DNA of 62,818 bases from Hyella patelloides LEGE 07179 (GCF_900659865.1 NZ_LR213774.1:1-62818); one strand, 5' to 3'; numbered from the stretch's first letter, positions 27,207-36,132 are shown. The notes: a model not told the origin generated them from the letters alone. Numbers and translations are program-made.

Positions 27207-27537
27207 GGAAAGGTAGTTTTGCGCTTATTAAGTACCCGTGCAAAATAGATTACGAGCGTGGAAATAGGCAAGAGGCAAGAGGCAAGAGTCAAGAGTCGTG
27301 CGTTCCTTGGCTGAGGAAACCTCAGCAGGTTCACTCGTCAATTATGAGTGTGTAAATAATTATGCTCAAATACTTATTCTCAATTTATCATCTGGAGTCA
27401 GAAAAAATATGCAATTAAAATTTTGTCTAACTAACTATAGGTAACACAGACTTGGCAATGCGTGAGAAGGGATAAGAGTTTATTGTTCTTTTCTCTAAGC
27501 CTATTGAAATTGCTAATTTTCCCTTATTTATACAATA
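27207..27537. other. Intergenic region with GGCAAGA heptamers and a palindrome
   Basis: Tandem GGCAAGA/GTCAAGA heptamers occur at about 27268-27297. A perfect hairpin GCTGAGG-AAA-CCTCAGC follows at about 27309-27326. The GAGGAAACCTC core recurs (as GAGGTTTCCTC) in the tRNA-Leu-like insert at 57275-57285. No gene is seen. Confidence 0.6.
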
Positions 27538-28101
27538 TTAGTTGGTTATTATGCCAGTATTTGATGTGTATTCATTTTTAAGTAAGCCGTAAACCACATG
27601 GTCTACATATTTGTCTGAAAGTTTTTCAGCTTGTCGAATAATGCCCTCTTTTCTAAAGCTTAATCGTTCGGGAATAGCACGACTACGACTATTTTCTACA
27701 GCACATCTAATATCAATTCGCTCAATACAATAATAGTTAAACCCTACTTCTATTAAGTCCCGAACGCTTTTAGTCATAATACCTTTACCATTATATTCTT
27801 GCCCTAGCCAGTAGCCTATATGACCTATATTATTGGCTCGATCTATTTGGTTATATCCCAGTACTCCTGCAATTTGATTTTGATAAAAGATAGTGGTGTG
27901 TAATGCTTCTAATCGTTGAAATCTAAGTAATTGACGCTCTAAAAACTTTTTAGTGTCCAAAGGCTCTTTGATTCCATCTAACCAAGGTAGCCATTGCTTA
28001 AGAAAAGTTCTATTGTTATCTGTTAGTTCAAATAGCTCTATTGCATACTGCGGTATGGATAAACTGAGCTTGATGTCGTCATCAATCGGTCTGAAAAACA
28101 T
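27538..28101 (-). CDS. GNAT N-acetyltransferase (RimJ/RimL-like)
   Basis: 187 residues with the GNAT fold of the ribosomal-protein acetyltransferase group. The N-terminal ELFELTDNNRTFLKQWLPWLDG is typical of RimL-like enzymes. The acetyl-CoA region is IGYWLGQEYNGKGIMTKSVRDLI (Q/R-x-x-G-x-G/A signature as QEYNGKGIM), and then RIDIRCAVENSRSRAIPERLSF is the characteristic Asn-x-x-S helix. The substrate may be a ribosomal protein N-terminus or a small amine. It stands alone, downstream of a repeat-rich spacer. Confidence 0.88.
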   Translation of the reverse strand: MFFRPIDDDIKLSLSIPQYAIELFELTDNNRTFLKQWLPWLDGIKEPLDTKKFLERQLLRFQRLEALHTTIFYQNQIAGVLGYNQIDRANNIGHIGYWLGQEYNGKGIMTKSVRDLIEVGFNYYCIERIDIRCAVENSRSRAIPERLSFRKEGIIRQAEKLSDKYVDHVVYGLLKNEYTSNTGIITN

Positions 28102-28292
28102 AATTATTGATAGGCTTGTAGGAACTCTTAATTACTGATGTTACGCAAAAGCTATCATATTAGGATGGATATAAAGCTTTTGGAGCTAAGAGCGCGATTA
28201 TATTATTAGCTCGTTTGGACAAATCACGGCAACGGGATTATCCAGAGCATTATCTGTAAATATCAGTAACTACTTATGATTTTGTGAACGGA

Positions 28293-28943
28293 TTATTCCC
28301 AATAAGCTTCCCAATCGTCTTGAAAAGCTTGTTTTAATTTTGACCTGTAGGCATAGGTTTTAATCTTCACCATCCACAAATTATTAGTTTTACTTACACC
28401 TTTACACACCACACCCTCGCCTACATCATATTTTCCTTGACGAACATCATCGATAAACTTACCAGTGAGTTTACCGCGATAAATTACTTGGGCAATTTTT
28501 AAGTGACTAAAATCTTCTGTAAATTGCTCTGGAATAACAATACCGCGATCTGTTTCTACATCAAAGAGAACTAGTTCTTTAGGATCGTCTTGTTTGTGCA
28601 TCCCTGCAAATGAATTAACCCCAAAAAACTCTGTAAATACAGTAATTTCAGGAGATTGATATTTTTGATGTTTGCGAAAGATTGTTTCTAGGGGACGAGC
28701 AAAATCCCTCAGAAAGATTTTAGGAGCTTCTTCTAAACCTAGATGAGCAGCATTAAACTCTGCAATACCCATTTCATCTAGATCGTATCTATTACGACGA
28801 GTGCCAAAACCATACCATCCTAGTTCAACTTCCCAAATCCAATGAAGATTTGTTCCGTCATATTTTTTAAAAACCAGACACTTTTCTAGGGGACAGTTTT
28901 TGCTGTCAGAAATTTTAGGATAAGCAAGTTTAACTCGCACCAT
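28293..28943 (-). CDS. RNA ligase family protein (nucleotidyltransferase fold)
   Basis: About 216 residues from ATG 28943. The longer frame starts only at a TTG. Motif I is KYDGTN (the Lys at about residue 27 would be adenylylated). Other family motifs are FTEFFGVNSFAG (motif III-like, acidic), EGVVCKG (motif IV) and WMVKIKTYAYR (motif V with the two lysines). This set is that of Rnl2-type and related RNA ligases, which seal RNA ends in repair. The length is short: it is a bare catalytic domain without a C-terminal specificity domain. There is no neighbouring polynucleotide kinase or RtcB. The natural substrate is unknown. The tRNA array lies 28 kb away and need not be connected. Confidence 0.8.
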   Translation of the reverse strand: MVRVKLAYPKISDSKNCPLEKCLVFKKYDGTNLHWIWEVELGWYGFGTRRNRYDLDEMGIAEFNAAHLGLEEAPKIFLRDFARPLETIFRKHQKYQSPEITVFTEFFGVNSFAGMHKQDDPKELVLFDVETDRGIVIPEQFTEDFSHLKIAQVIYRGKLTGKFIDDVRQGKYDVGEGVVCKGVSKTNNLWMVKIKTYAYRSKLKQAFQDDWEAYWE

Positions 28944-28957
28944 GGCAATGTAGTATT

Positions 28958-29079
28958 TTAATACCAATTAGAAGCAAGAATGCAACAGATACGGCGGTCT
29001 ATCACTACTTTCAATATACAAGGGTGGGCGACCGAAGGAAGTCCTTTAGGGCATATACTTTAGTGCATTACCCACCCTA
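28958..29079. repeat. Dispersed palindromic repeat, copy 2, with a nested CCTAAAGGA-type element
   Basis: Inverse of the repeat at 3274-3356: tail ACCAATTAGAAGCAAGAATG, ends AGGGTGGGC (29021-29029) and CCCACCCT (29071-29078), core ACTTTAGTGCATT. Between the left end and the core this copy holds ACCGAAGGAAGTCCTTTAGG (29031-29050) plus GCATAT, where copy 1 has an unrelated 14-nt stretch. The same 26 nt occur with one mismatch inside the tRNA-Pro gene (57021-57046). Confidence 0.8.
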
Positions 29080-29098
29080 CTATAAAATTAATAAATTT

Positions 29099-29232
29099 GG
29101 CGTTGGTGAATCAAGGTATGATTTCTGAAATTTATGTCTTTTCTATTATTAAAAAGGCTTAGAGCTTAGAGCTTATAGCTTATAGCTACGAGCAAAAACA
29201 TTTTGTACGTCATACATCAAATCACCAACGCC
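29099..29232. mobile_element. MITE-like element, copy 1, with 8-bp target duplication
   Basis: A 134-bp non-coding element. Ends are GGCGTTGGTGAATCAAGGTA (29099 onward) and ...AAATCACCAACGCC (ending 29232), imperfect inverted repeats of about 25 bp. It is flanked by a perfect 8-bp direct duplication ATAAATTT (29091-29098 and 29233-29240). The interior carries TTATTAAAAAGGCTTAGAGC and AGCTTATAGCTACGA, shared with the copy at 42907. The ends vaguely resemble IS1-type termini (GGTGATGCTG), and 8-9 bp duplications also fit IS1, but the parent element is not in this window. Confidence 0.85.
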
Positions 29233-29263
29233 ATAAATTTAATCAACATCAAACATTTTTTGT

Positions 29264-32200
29264 TTATGCAGTAATGAAAATATCTGTGTTGCTTATTGTC
29301 GGAGCATCTTCTAACCTAGTAATCAAGATTTTATTTTCTGAACCATTACCATCGGCATCGTAGAAGAGACGACCATCACCATTATTATAAATAAAACGAT
29401 CGCTTTCATCATTTGCAGATATGCCTATGGTAAACCGATCGGCACTCAAGAAATTATCTGGAGTTAAGTCACTGCCAAAACCAGCAGCAGAGAAGTTAAG
29501 GGTGTCGCTACCAGATTGAAAATCAACTATGCGATCGTTGCGATCGCTTATGCTATTATAGGTAAAGAGATCGTTCCCTGCTCCTCCTACTATAGTGTCT
29601 GCACCACTACCACCAGTAAGCACATCATCACTACTACCTCCCAACAAAATATCTGGCCCTCCAGCACCAAATAAAGTAACTTCCAAGCTAGTGTTAGCAG
29701 CATTTAAGGTATTACCACTACCACCACCAGTCAAGCTAACTTGCTCAATCTCACTCAGAGTATCTGTTCCACGAGCTACTAATCGATCGTTAGTTAAGGT
29801 AAAGTCAACATTTCCTGATTCGGTAACAATATCAGTACCACTACCACCAGTAATAGTATCATCTCCATTACCACCATTAAGGGTATCGTTACCTTCTCCA
29901 CCCTCTAAAATATCAGAGCCACCTTCACCATCTAATAGATCGTTACCAGCTTCGCCAACTAGGGTATCTCCACCTTCTCCACCTTCTAAAATATCGTCAT
30001 CATTACCACCGTTGAGACTATCATTATTACCCCCACCATCAAGGCTATCGTTGCCATTGTCTCCATTGAGGGTATCGGGCCCTTTTAAACCAATCACCGT
30101 ATCATTACCATCACCACCAGATAAAAAATCACCCACATCAGTACCAGTCAAAGAATCATCCCCAGCACTGGGGTCAGGTCCTCCAGGTTCGCCGATATCT
30201 CCATCTTCTGTAATGCTAATTACTCGATTAAGATCGCTAATATTATTAAATTCTTGTCTAGTACCAGAAGGCCATTCAATTACCAAACTCTCAATTGAGG
30301 AATTATCACCCAAACCAAAATGAATTCGTTGGCTACTTTGAGCAAAATGATGAATACCGCTATTTTGTTCTCGCAGTTGAGTTTGACCATCAGGAGTAGT
30401 TAAGAAAACTCTGGCTCCAATACCATCCCGATTGGATTCTGTTCCTTCGAGATCGACGATCAGCCAATTATTATCATTACCACTGTTACTAAATAGTTGG
30501 GAAGGACTACCTAAATAGGTTGTTCCCGCAGAGGAACGATCTGTAGTAGAACCTGCAAAAATATCTAAAAAGCCATTATTGTCATAATCAGCCACAGCGA
30601 TTCTTTGACCCACTTCAAAATCTAAGCGATGGGGTCCTACGGTTTCTCCTGCTGCTCCTCCTGCTTGAGGTACGGTCACAAAAGTTCCGTCTCCCTGATT
30701 ATCGTAAAGAATATTCGGCTCATTGAACGTAGGATTGGCATTGGCAAGGTAGAGGTCTAAATCGCCATCGTTATCAAAATCCCCTGACACTGTAGATTGA
30801 GCCATCGTGTTATTGTTAACCCCCGCAGCAGCAGAACGATCTTCGTAGCGACCAGTATCGGGATTATAGATCCAAAGCACGTCAGGAACACCGTTAAGGT
30901 CGGCAAAATCTTCAGGAGTATCAAAACCAGTAGAATTTAAGTTAAAAATACTTTGCGTTGAATCTATTGCTACCTGGATATTTTCATTATTAGGAGAAGA
31001 AAGTAAAACTTCCCAGGTTTGGCTTCCAGGCTCGTAACCAATATATAGTCCCTTTTGACTTCTATCTTCGGTGATGCCTATGGTACTGTTGTCATCAGGA
31101 GATAAAACAAAATTAGGAACATCAGTATTCACAACATTAGCTGTTTCTTTTAAAGCTCCTTCTGTATCGGTAAAGGCTGCTAATTCAGCATTACTAGGAT
31201 TGCGTCCTGATGAACCAATAAACACTTCAGAAGGATCGAGATTGGCTGCTGTCCCCACAAAGTTAAAGACATCTACAGCAATATCACCACCAGTCTGAAA
31301 ACTAAAACCGATTTCGGATTCGCCTTGCAAAAGTAAATCTGCGGAGACAATACTATCTGAGCCTTGAAAAACATTAGATGCTAGAACATCAGTACGCGAT
31401 CGCACGACAAAGATATCATTAAAACCATCATTGTTAAAATCACCAATTACAGAATCTCTTGGTGCAGTAGTATCTATAAAATCTTCAGTGGTGTCGCTGG
31501 GTGCATCTTCCAGTGCAGCTTGTAAATTGTCAAAATCGCTGGTGATATCCTGCCAAGTACTATTACTAGAAATGTCATAAACTTTTAGTGGAAAATTATA
31601 AGTACCTTGAATCAGTAGCTCGACACCACCATCACCGTTTAAGTCTGCTAGTTGAGCATAGCGGGAAGGTTCAGTTACATCCAGTCCTACCTGAGCCGAA
31701 GCATTAAAAAAAGTTCCATTAGGTCTTTGCTGAAAGAAAGCTGTTCCACCCTCTCCATCGGCTCTAGTGGCATTTAAGAACAAAACATCTAGTAGTCCAT
31801 CCCCATTACCATCAAACCAGAGAGAAGAACGACCTCTACCAATGGTGTATTCGAGTCCACGGGAATTTGCTTGGTTTTGCAAGTTACCACCGTTGTTAAC
31901 GAAGAACAGATTAGGCTGTCCTCCTCCTGCTCCTAACTGACCTCCAGCAGAACTAAAAACATCCTGGTCGCCATCGTTATCAAAATCGATAATAGTTGAA
32001 GCATGAATATCACCCCCACTACCGCGACGAAAATCGGAATTATCCAAGGTAAATGTGCCATCACCATTATTGAGATAGCGATAGGGTACTTTGCCATCAG
32101 GAAAAGCTTGGGAAGAACCATTGTAGCCGTGACCACCTACCCACAAGTCGGGATTGCCATCGTTGTTTAAATCTGTCCAGTTAACGGTAAAAGCTTCGTC

Positions 32201-32272
32201 TCCTCGTTGTCTTGACCAAACTATTCCCGCACTATCACTAACTTCTCGAAAAGTATTTTGATTTAATGCCAT
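29264..32272 (-). CDS. FG-GAP/ASPIC-UnbV/RTX repeat protein (giant, paralogue A)
   Basis: 1002 residues. Residues about 1-600 hold FG-GAP/VCBS-type calcium-binding loops (DFDNDGDQDVF, DGNGDGLLDVLF, DLNGDGGVELL, DFNNDGFNDIFVV, DFDNDGDLDLYLA, DYDNNGFLDIFAG), a CRTAC-like beta-propeller. The ASPIC/UnbV module follows (GIGARVFLTTPDGQTQLREQ, then HFGLGDNSSIESLVIEWPSG). Residues about 690-930 carry hemolysin-type GGxGxDxLxG repeats. There is no N-terminal signal peptide. RTX proteins of this kind usually leave by type I secretion with a C-terminal signal, so it is probably a Ca-dependent surface or secreted protein. It is a tandem paralogue of the next gene. Confidence 0.85.
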   Translation of the reverse strand: MALNQNTFREVSDSAGIVWSRQRGDEAFTVNWTDLNNDGNPDLWVGGHGYNGSSQAFPDGKVPYRYLNNGDGTFTLDNSDFRRGSGGDIHASTIIDFDNDGDQDVFSSAGGQLGAGGGQPNLFFVNNGGNLQNQANSRGLEYTIGRGRSSLWFDGNGDGLLDVLFLNATRADGEGGTAFFQQRPNGTFFNASAQVGLDVTEPSRYAQLADLNGDGGVELLIQGTYNFPLKVYDISSNSTWQDITSDFDNLQAALEDAPSDTTEDFIDTTAPRDSVIGDFNNDGFNDIFVVRSRTDVLASNVFQGSDSIVSADLLLQGESEIGFSFQTGGDIAVDVFNFVGTAANLDPSEVFIGSSGRNPSNAELAAFTDTEGALKETANVVNTDVPNFVLSPDDNSTIGITEDRSQKGLYIGYEPGSQTWEVLLSSPNNENIQVAIDSTQSIFNLNSTGFDTPEDFADLNGVPDVLWIYNPDTGRYEDRSAAAGVNNNTMAQSTVSGDFDNDGDLDLYLANANPTFNEPNILYDNQGDGTFVTVPQAGGAAGETVGPHRLDFEVGQRIAVADYDNNGFLDIFAGSTTDRSSAGTTYLGSPSQLFSNSGNDNNWLIVDLEGTESNRDGIGARVFLTTPDGQTQLREQNSGIHHFAQSSQRIHFGLGDNSSIESLVIEWPSGTRQEFNNISDLNRVISITEDGDIGEPGGPDPSAGDDSLTGTDVGDFLSGGDGNDTVIGLKGPDTLNGDNGNDSLDGGGNNDSLNGGNDDDILEGGEGGDTLVGEAGNDLLDGEGGSDILEGGEGNDTLNGGNGDDTITGGSGTDIVTESGNVDFTLTNDRLVARGTDTLSEIEQVSLTGGGSGNTLNAANTSLEVTLFGAGGPDILLGGSSDDVLTGGSGADTIVGGAGNDLFTYNSISDRNDRIVDFQSGSDTLNFSAAGFGSDLTPDNFLSADRFTIGISANDESDRFIYNNGDGRLFYDADGNGSENKILITRLEDAPTISNTDIFITA

Positions 32273-32680
32273 TTTTAATTAGAAAATTGATAGATATCTT
32301 TAAGTACAAAGATTATCATTGGCTTCTAATTTTGATCGTAGTCAAACGGCAAAATTTTCAAGATTACGTCATACGACGTAGTTGACACGTAATTTGTACG
32401 TGATTTTACGTATAAAACAAAAATACTATGTGATTTCACCGAGTCAGTTATAGTAATTTCAAATAGAAACCACAAGTTACTCAGTACTACTTTTCATCCT
32501 TTATGCCCTAAAGGGAAGCCGAGTCCTAAGGCGGAAGCGGTATCCGTGATAGGCATCCTTCATCCTTTTACCAGTGTTTAACAACGTAAGGAAATTAATT
32601 GGAACGACTATAGTTGCTCGTTGCTCGTGAGTATACCGTTTATTAAAAAATCAACTCAGGCGTGATTGTCTAGTCGCCTA
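32273..32680. other. Spacer between the tandem paralogues, with nested repeats
   Basis: It holds the promoter region of paralogue A (homologous to the region upstream of paralogue B, both with GTCATA[CA]GACGTAGTT and CACCGAGTCAG). It also holds the dispersed repeat of 22244 (32449-32500), interrupted by a TATGCCCTAAAGG-type palindromic element at about 32501-32558. No gene is seen. Confidence 0.65.
32449..32575. repeat. Dispersed repeat copy 2 interrupted by a TATGCCCTAAAGG-type element
   Basis: Up to CTACTTTTCATCCTT the sequence follows the copy at 22244. Then comes TATGCCCTAAAGG...GGCGGAAGCGGTATCC...GATAGG, and then CATCCTTCATCCTTTTA resumes. CATCCTT stands on both sides of the inserted block. 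GCGGAAGCGGTATCC is close to GCGGAGCGGTATCC in the tRNA-Pro insertion (57048-57061). Confidence 0.7.
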
Positions 32681-35600
32681 TTACCTAGCAATAAAAATAT
32701 CTGTGTTGCTTAGTGTAGGAGCATTTTCTAACCTAGTAATCAAGATTTTATTTTCAGAACCATTACCATCAGCATCGTAGAAGAGACTACCATCATCACT
32801 ATTGTAAATAAAGCGATCGCTTTCATCCCTAGCCGATGTGCCTATGGTAAACTGATCGGCACTCAAGAAATTATTTGAAGTTAAATCACCACCAAAACCA
32901 GCAGCAGAGAAGTTAAGGGTGTCGCTACCAGGCTGAAAATCAACTATGGTATCATTGCGATCGCTTATGCTATTATAGGTAAAGCGATCGTTCCCTGCTC
33001 CTCCCGTAAGAGTATCTGCACCACTACCACCAGTAAGAACATCATCACTACTACCTCCCAACAAAATATCTGCTCCTCCAGCACCAAACAAAGTAACTTC
33101 CAACCCAGCATCAGAAGCATCTAGGATGTTGCTACTACCACCACCAGTTAAATTAGCTTGTTCTACTTCACTAAAAATATCAGTACCACGGGCGACCAAC
33201 TGACCATCAGTCAGAGTAAAGTTAAGATCTCCCGATTCCAGTAAAATATCAGTACCACTACCACCAGTAATAGTATCTTCACCATTACCACCAACAAGAG
33301 TATCATTACCCTCTCCGCCTTCTAAAATATCGAAACCCCCTTGACCTGTGAGCGCATCATTTCCCGAACCCCCCACAAGAGTATCTCGACCTTCTCCAGC
33401 AATTACAATATCATCACTATTACCACCATTAAGACTATCATTATTGCCCCCACCATAGAGGCGATCGCTACCATTGTCTCCATTGAGAATATCAGAACCT
33501 TCTAAACCAACAATAGTATCGTTACCACCTCTACCAAACAACAGATCGCCTCGATCTGTTCCCATCAAGGAATCATCACCCACACCAGGGGAATTTCCTC
33601 CAGAATCGTCGATATCACGGGGCATACAAGCAGAGGGGTCGTGGGCTGAATCGCATTCAGCCCCTAGAGAACCCCGTCCGCCCTCGAAGGGCGGTGTCAG
33701 ACCCTCACCTTCTTCAGTAATACTGATAACGCGGTTAAGATCGCTAATATTATTAAACTCTTGTCTAGTGCCAGAAGACCATTCAATCACTAAATTACTG
33801 ATACGGTCGTTACTACCCAAGCCAAAATGGATTCGTTGACTATTTTGAGCAAAATGATGAATACCGCTATTTTGTTCTCGTAGTTGAGTTTGACCATCAG
33901 GAGTAGTTACCAAGACTCTAGCACCAATACCATCACGGTTGGATTCGGTTCCTTTAAGGTCAATTTCTAGCCAATTGTTATCATTACCATTGTTGCGAAA
34001 TAATTGAGAGGGAGAGCCTAAATAGGTTGTTCCCACCGCAGTTACATTAGTAGTAGAACCTGCAAAAATATCTAAGAAACCATTATTGTCATAATCAGCT
34101 ACAGCGATTCTTTGACCCACTTCAAAATCCAAGTGATGAGAGCCAACGGTTTCTCCTGCTGCTCCTCCTGCTTGGGGTACAGTTACAAAAGTGCCGTCTC
34201 CCTGATTATCGTAAAGAATATTCGGCTCATTGAACGTAGGATTGGCATTGGCAAGATAGAGGTCTAAATCGCCATCGTTATCAAAATCCCCTGAAACTAC
34301 TGATTGAGCCATCGTGTCATTGTCAACCCCCGCAGCAGCAGAACGATCTTCGTAACGACCAGTATTGGGATTATAGATCCACAGCACGTCAGGAACACCG
34401 TTAAGATCTGCAAAATTGTCGGGAGTTGTAAAACCAAGAGAATTTAAGTTTGAGATATTTTGAGTGGAATCTACTATGACTTGAGTATCTTTGTCACTGG
34501 GGGAAGATAGCTGCATTTCCCAGGTTTGACTACTGGGATCGTAACCGATGTATAGTCCTTGCTGAGTTCTGTTTTCGGGAATTCCCACCACACTACTGTC
34601 ATTAGGAGATAAGACAAAGTTAAGAGCATCGGTATTGACCATATTGGGTGTCTCTTTCAAAGCCCCTTCTGTATCAATAAAGGCTGCTAATTCTTGAGTC
34701 GTGGGGTTACGTCCTGAAGAACCAATAAACACTTCTGATAAGTTGATGGTTGCTTCTGTTCTGACAAATCTCGCATCGATTGCAACATCTCCACCAGTTT
34801 GGAACTCAAAACCTAATTCTGGCTCACCTTGTAAAAACAAATCGGCGGAGATAATATTATCAGAACCTTGAAAAACACTATATGCTAGAACATCAGTACG
34901 CGATCGCACAACAAAAATATCGTTGAAACCATCATTATTAAAATCACCAATCACCGAATCTCTGGGTGCAGTAGTGTCTACAAAATCTTTTGTCGTATCA
35001 TCGGGAGCATCTTCTAGTGCAGCTTGCAAATTAGCAAAATCGTTGGTGATATCCTGCCAAGTATCCTCTTCTGAAAAACTGTATACTTTGAGAGGAAAAT
35101 TGTAACTACCATGAATCAATAAATCTACATTGCCATCACCGTTTAAGTCTCCTAATTGAGCATAGCGAGAAGGTTCTGTTACATCTAATCCTACTTGTTC
35201 TGAAGCATCGAAAAAAGTCCCATCAGATCTTTGTTGAAAAAAAGCTGTTCCCCCTTCTCCATCGGGTCTAGTTGCTTCTGAAAGCAAAACATCTAGTAGT
35301 CCATCTCCATTCCCATCAAACCAAAGAGAAGAACGACCTCTACCAATGGTATATTGCAATCCTCTTGAGTCTGCTTGTTCTTGTAAATTTCCGTTGTTAT
35401 TAACAAAGAACAGATTAGGCTGTCCTCCTCCTGCTCCTAACTGACCTCCAGCAGAACTAAAAACATCCTGGTCGCCATCGTTATCAAAATCAATAATAGT
35501 TGAACCGTGAACATCACCTCCACTACCGCGACGAAAATCAGAATTATCTAGAGTGAATGTGCCATCACCATTATTGATATAGCGATAAGGAACTTTGCCG

Positions 35601-35776
35601 TCAGGATAAGCCAGGGAAGAGCCATTATAGCCGTGACCACCTACCCACAAGTCGAGGTTGCCATCGTTGTTTAAATCTGTCCAATTAACGGTAAAAGCTT
35701 CGTTCCCTCTTTGTCTAGACCAAACTATACCTGTACTATTACTAACTTCTTGAAATGTATTTTGATTTAATGCCAT
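32681..35776 (-). CDS. FG-GAP/ASPIC-UnbV/RTX repeat protein (giant, paralogue B)
   Basis: About 1031 residues from ATG 35776, chosen because it aligns with the MALNQNTF start of paralogue A. The frame extends 13 codons further upstream. The architecture equals paralogue A: VCBS-type Ca loops, ASPIC/UnbV (GIGARVLVTTPDGQTQ, HFGLGSNDRISNLVIEW), RTX repeats and the same C-terminus (SNTDIFI). The two proteins are very similar throughout. This copy has about 30 extra residues after the UnbV module (LTPPFEGGRGSLGAEC...ACMP), encoded by an in-frame palindromic insertion at about 33617-33705. A Ca-dependent surface or secreted role is inferred from the family. Confidence 0.85.
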   Translation of the reverse strand: MALNQNTFQEVSNSTGIVWSRQRGNEAFTVNWTDLNNDGNLDLWVGGHGYNGSSLAYPDGKVPYRYINNGDGTFTLDNSDFRRGSGGDVHGSTIIDFDNDGDQDVFSSAGGQLGAGGGQPNLFFVNNNGNLQEQADSRGLQYTIGRGRSSLWFDGNGDGLLDVLLSEATRPDGEGGTAFFQQRSDGTFFDASEQVGLDVTEPSRYAQLGDLNGDGNVDLLIHGSYNFPLKVYSFSEEDTWQDITNDFANLQAALEDAPDDTTKDFVDTTAPRDSVIGDFNNDGFNDIFVVRSRTDVLAYSVFQGSDNIISADLFLQGEPELGFEFQTGGDVAIDARFVRTEATINLSEVFIGSSGRNPTTQELAAFIDTEGALKETPNMVNTDALNFVLSPNDSSVVGIPENRTQQGLYIGYDPSSQTWEMQLSSPSDKDTQVIVDSTQNISNLNSLGFTTPDNFADLNGVPDVLWIYNPNTGRYEDRSAAAGVDNDTMAQSVVSGDFDNDGDLDLYLANANPTFNEPNILYDNQGDGTFVTVPQAGGAAGETVGSHHLDFEVGQRIAVADYDNNGFLDIFAGSTTNVTAVGTTYLGSPSQLFRNNGNDNNWLEIDLKGTESNRDGIGARVLVTTPDGQTQLREQNSGIHHFAQNSQRIHFGLGSNDRISNLVIEWSSGTRQEFNNISDLNRVISITEEGEGLTPPFEGGRGSLGAECDSAHDPSACMPRDIDDSGGNSPGVGDDSLMGTDRGDLLFGRGGNDTIVGLEGSDILNGDNGSDRLYGGGNNDSLNGGNSDDIVIAGEGRDTLVGGSGNDALTGQGGFDILEGGEGNDTLVGGNGEDTITGGSGTDILLESGDLNFTLTDGQLVARGTDIFSEVEQANLTGGGSSNILDASDAGLEVTLFGAGGADILLGGSSDDVLTGGSGADTLTGGAGNDRFTYNSISDRNDTIVDFQPGSDTLNFSAAGFGGDLTSNNFLSADQFTIGTSARDESDRFIYNSDDGSLFYDADGNGSENKILITRLENAPTLSNTDIFIAR
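33617..33705. repeat. In-frame palindromic repeat insertion in the RTX gene
   Basis: Two perfect hairpins, GGGCTGAA-TCGCA-TTCAGCCC (33643-33663) and CCGCCCT-CGA-AGGGCGG (33678-33694), lie in a block absent from the otherwise parallel paralogue A. The block keeps the reading frame and encodes Pro/Gly-rich sequence between the UnbV and RTX parts. Confidence 0.8.
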
Positions 35777-36132
35777 CTTTATTGAAAATTTATATATGTG
35801 AAAATTTATATACATTTTTCACTATAAAGACTATCATCGGCTCCCAGTATTGGTGGTAATTAGACCACAAAATCTTCAACATTAAGTCATAAGACGTAGT
35901 TTATACTTGATTTGACTTATGAAACGGAAATACTAACTGAAGTCACCGAGTCAGGAGTCGGGATCTCAGAAGGCAATAGTAAGAAAGGAGACTATGTCTC
36001 TTAGTCTCCTTTCGGTGTTTGTTTTTAATAGTTTGTTTTTAATAATTGAATGATTAGTTGAACAAGCTTATAGCTGTTAGCTAGTTAAAATCAAACCCTT
36101 GCAAGCTTTCATCACTATCACATCATGCTTCC
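35777..36132. other. Spacer upstream of paralogue B and downstream of znuA
   Basis: It contains the paralogue B promoter region, homologous to that of paralogue A, plus the 11-bp hairpin at 35984-36012 and AAGCTTATAGCT-type heptamers near 36065. No gene is seen. Confidence 0.6.
35984..36012. terminator. 11-bp perfect hairpin, probable terminator
   Basis: AAAGGAGACTA and TAGTCTCCTTT pair perfectly around a 7-nt loop. It lies about 120 bp beyond the znuA stop (minus strand). The T-tract after it is short, so the orientation of use is uncertain. Confidence 0.6.

Noticed and set aside
27207-27537. CRISPR-like array of GGCAAGA repeats
   Set aside because: The units are 7-nt tandem heptamers without spacers, so this is a simple short tandem repeat.
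28102-28292. Short protein-like pieces (LLARLDKSRQRDYPEHYL) between the GNAT and RNA ligase genes
   Set aside because: Too short and without start or stop context to call a gene or assign to a family.
29595-30323. Long plus-strand frame antisense to the RTX repeats, rich in Pro, Ser and Leu
   Set aside because: It is the reverse frame of GGxGxD repeats, a common shadow of RTX genes.
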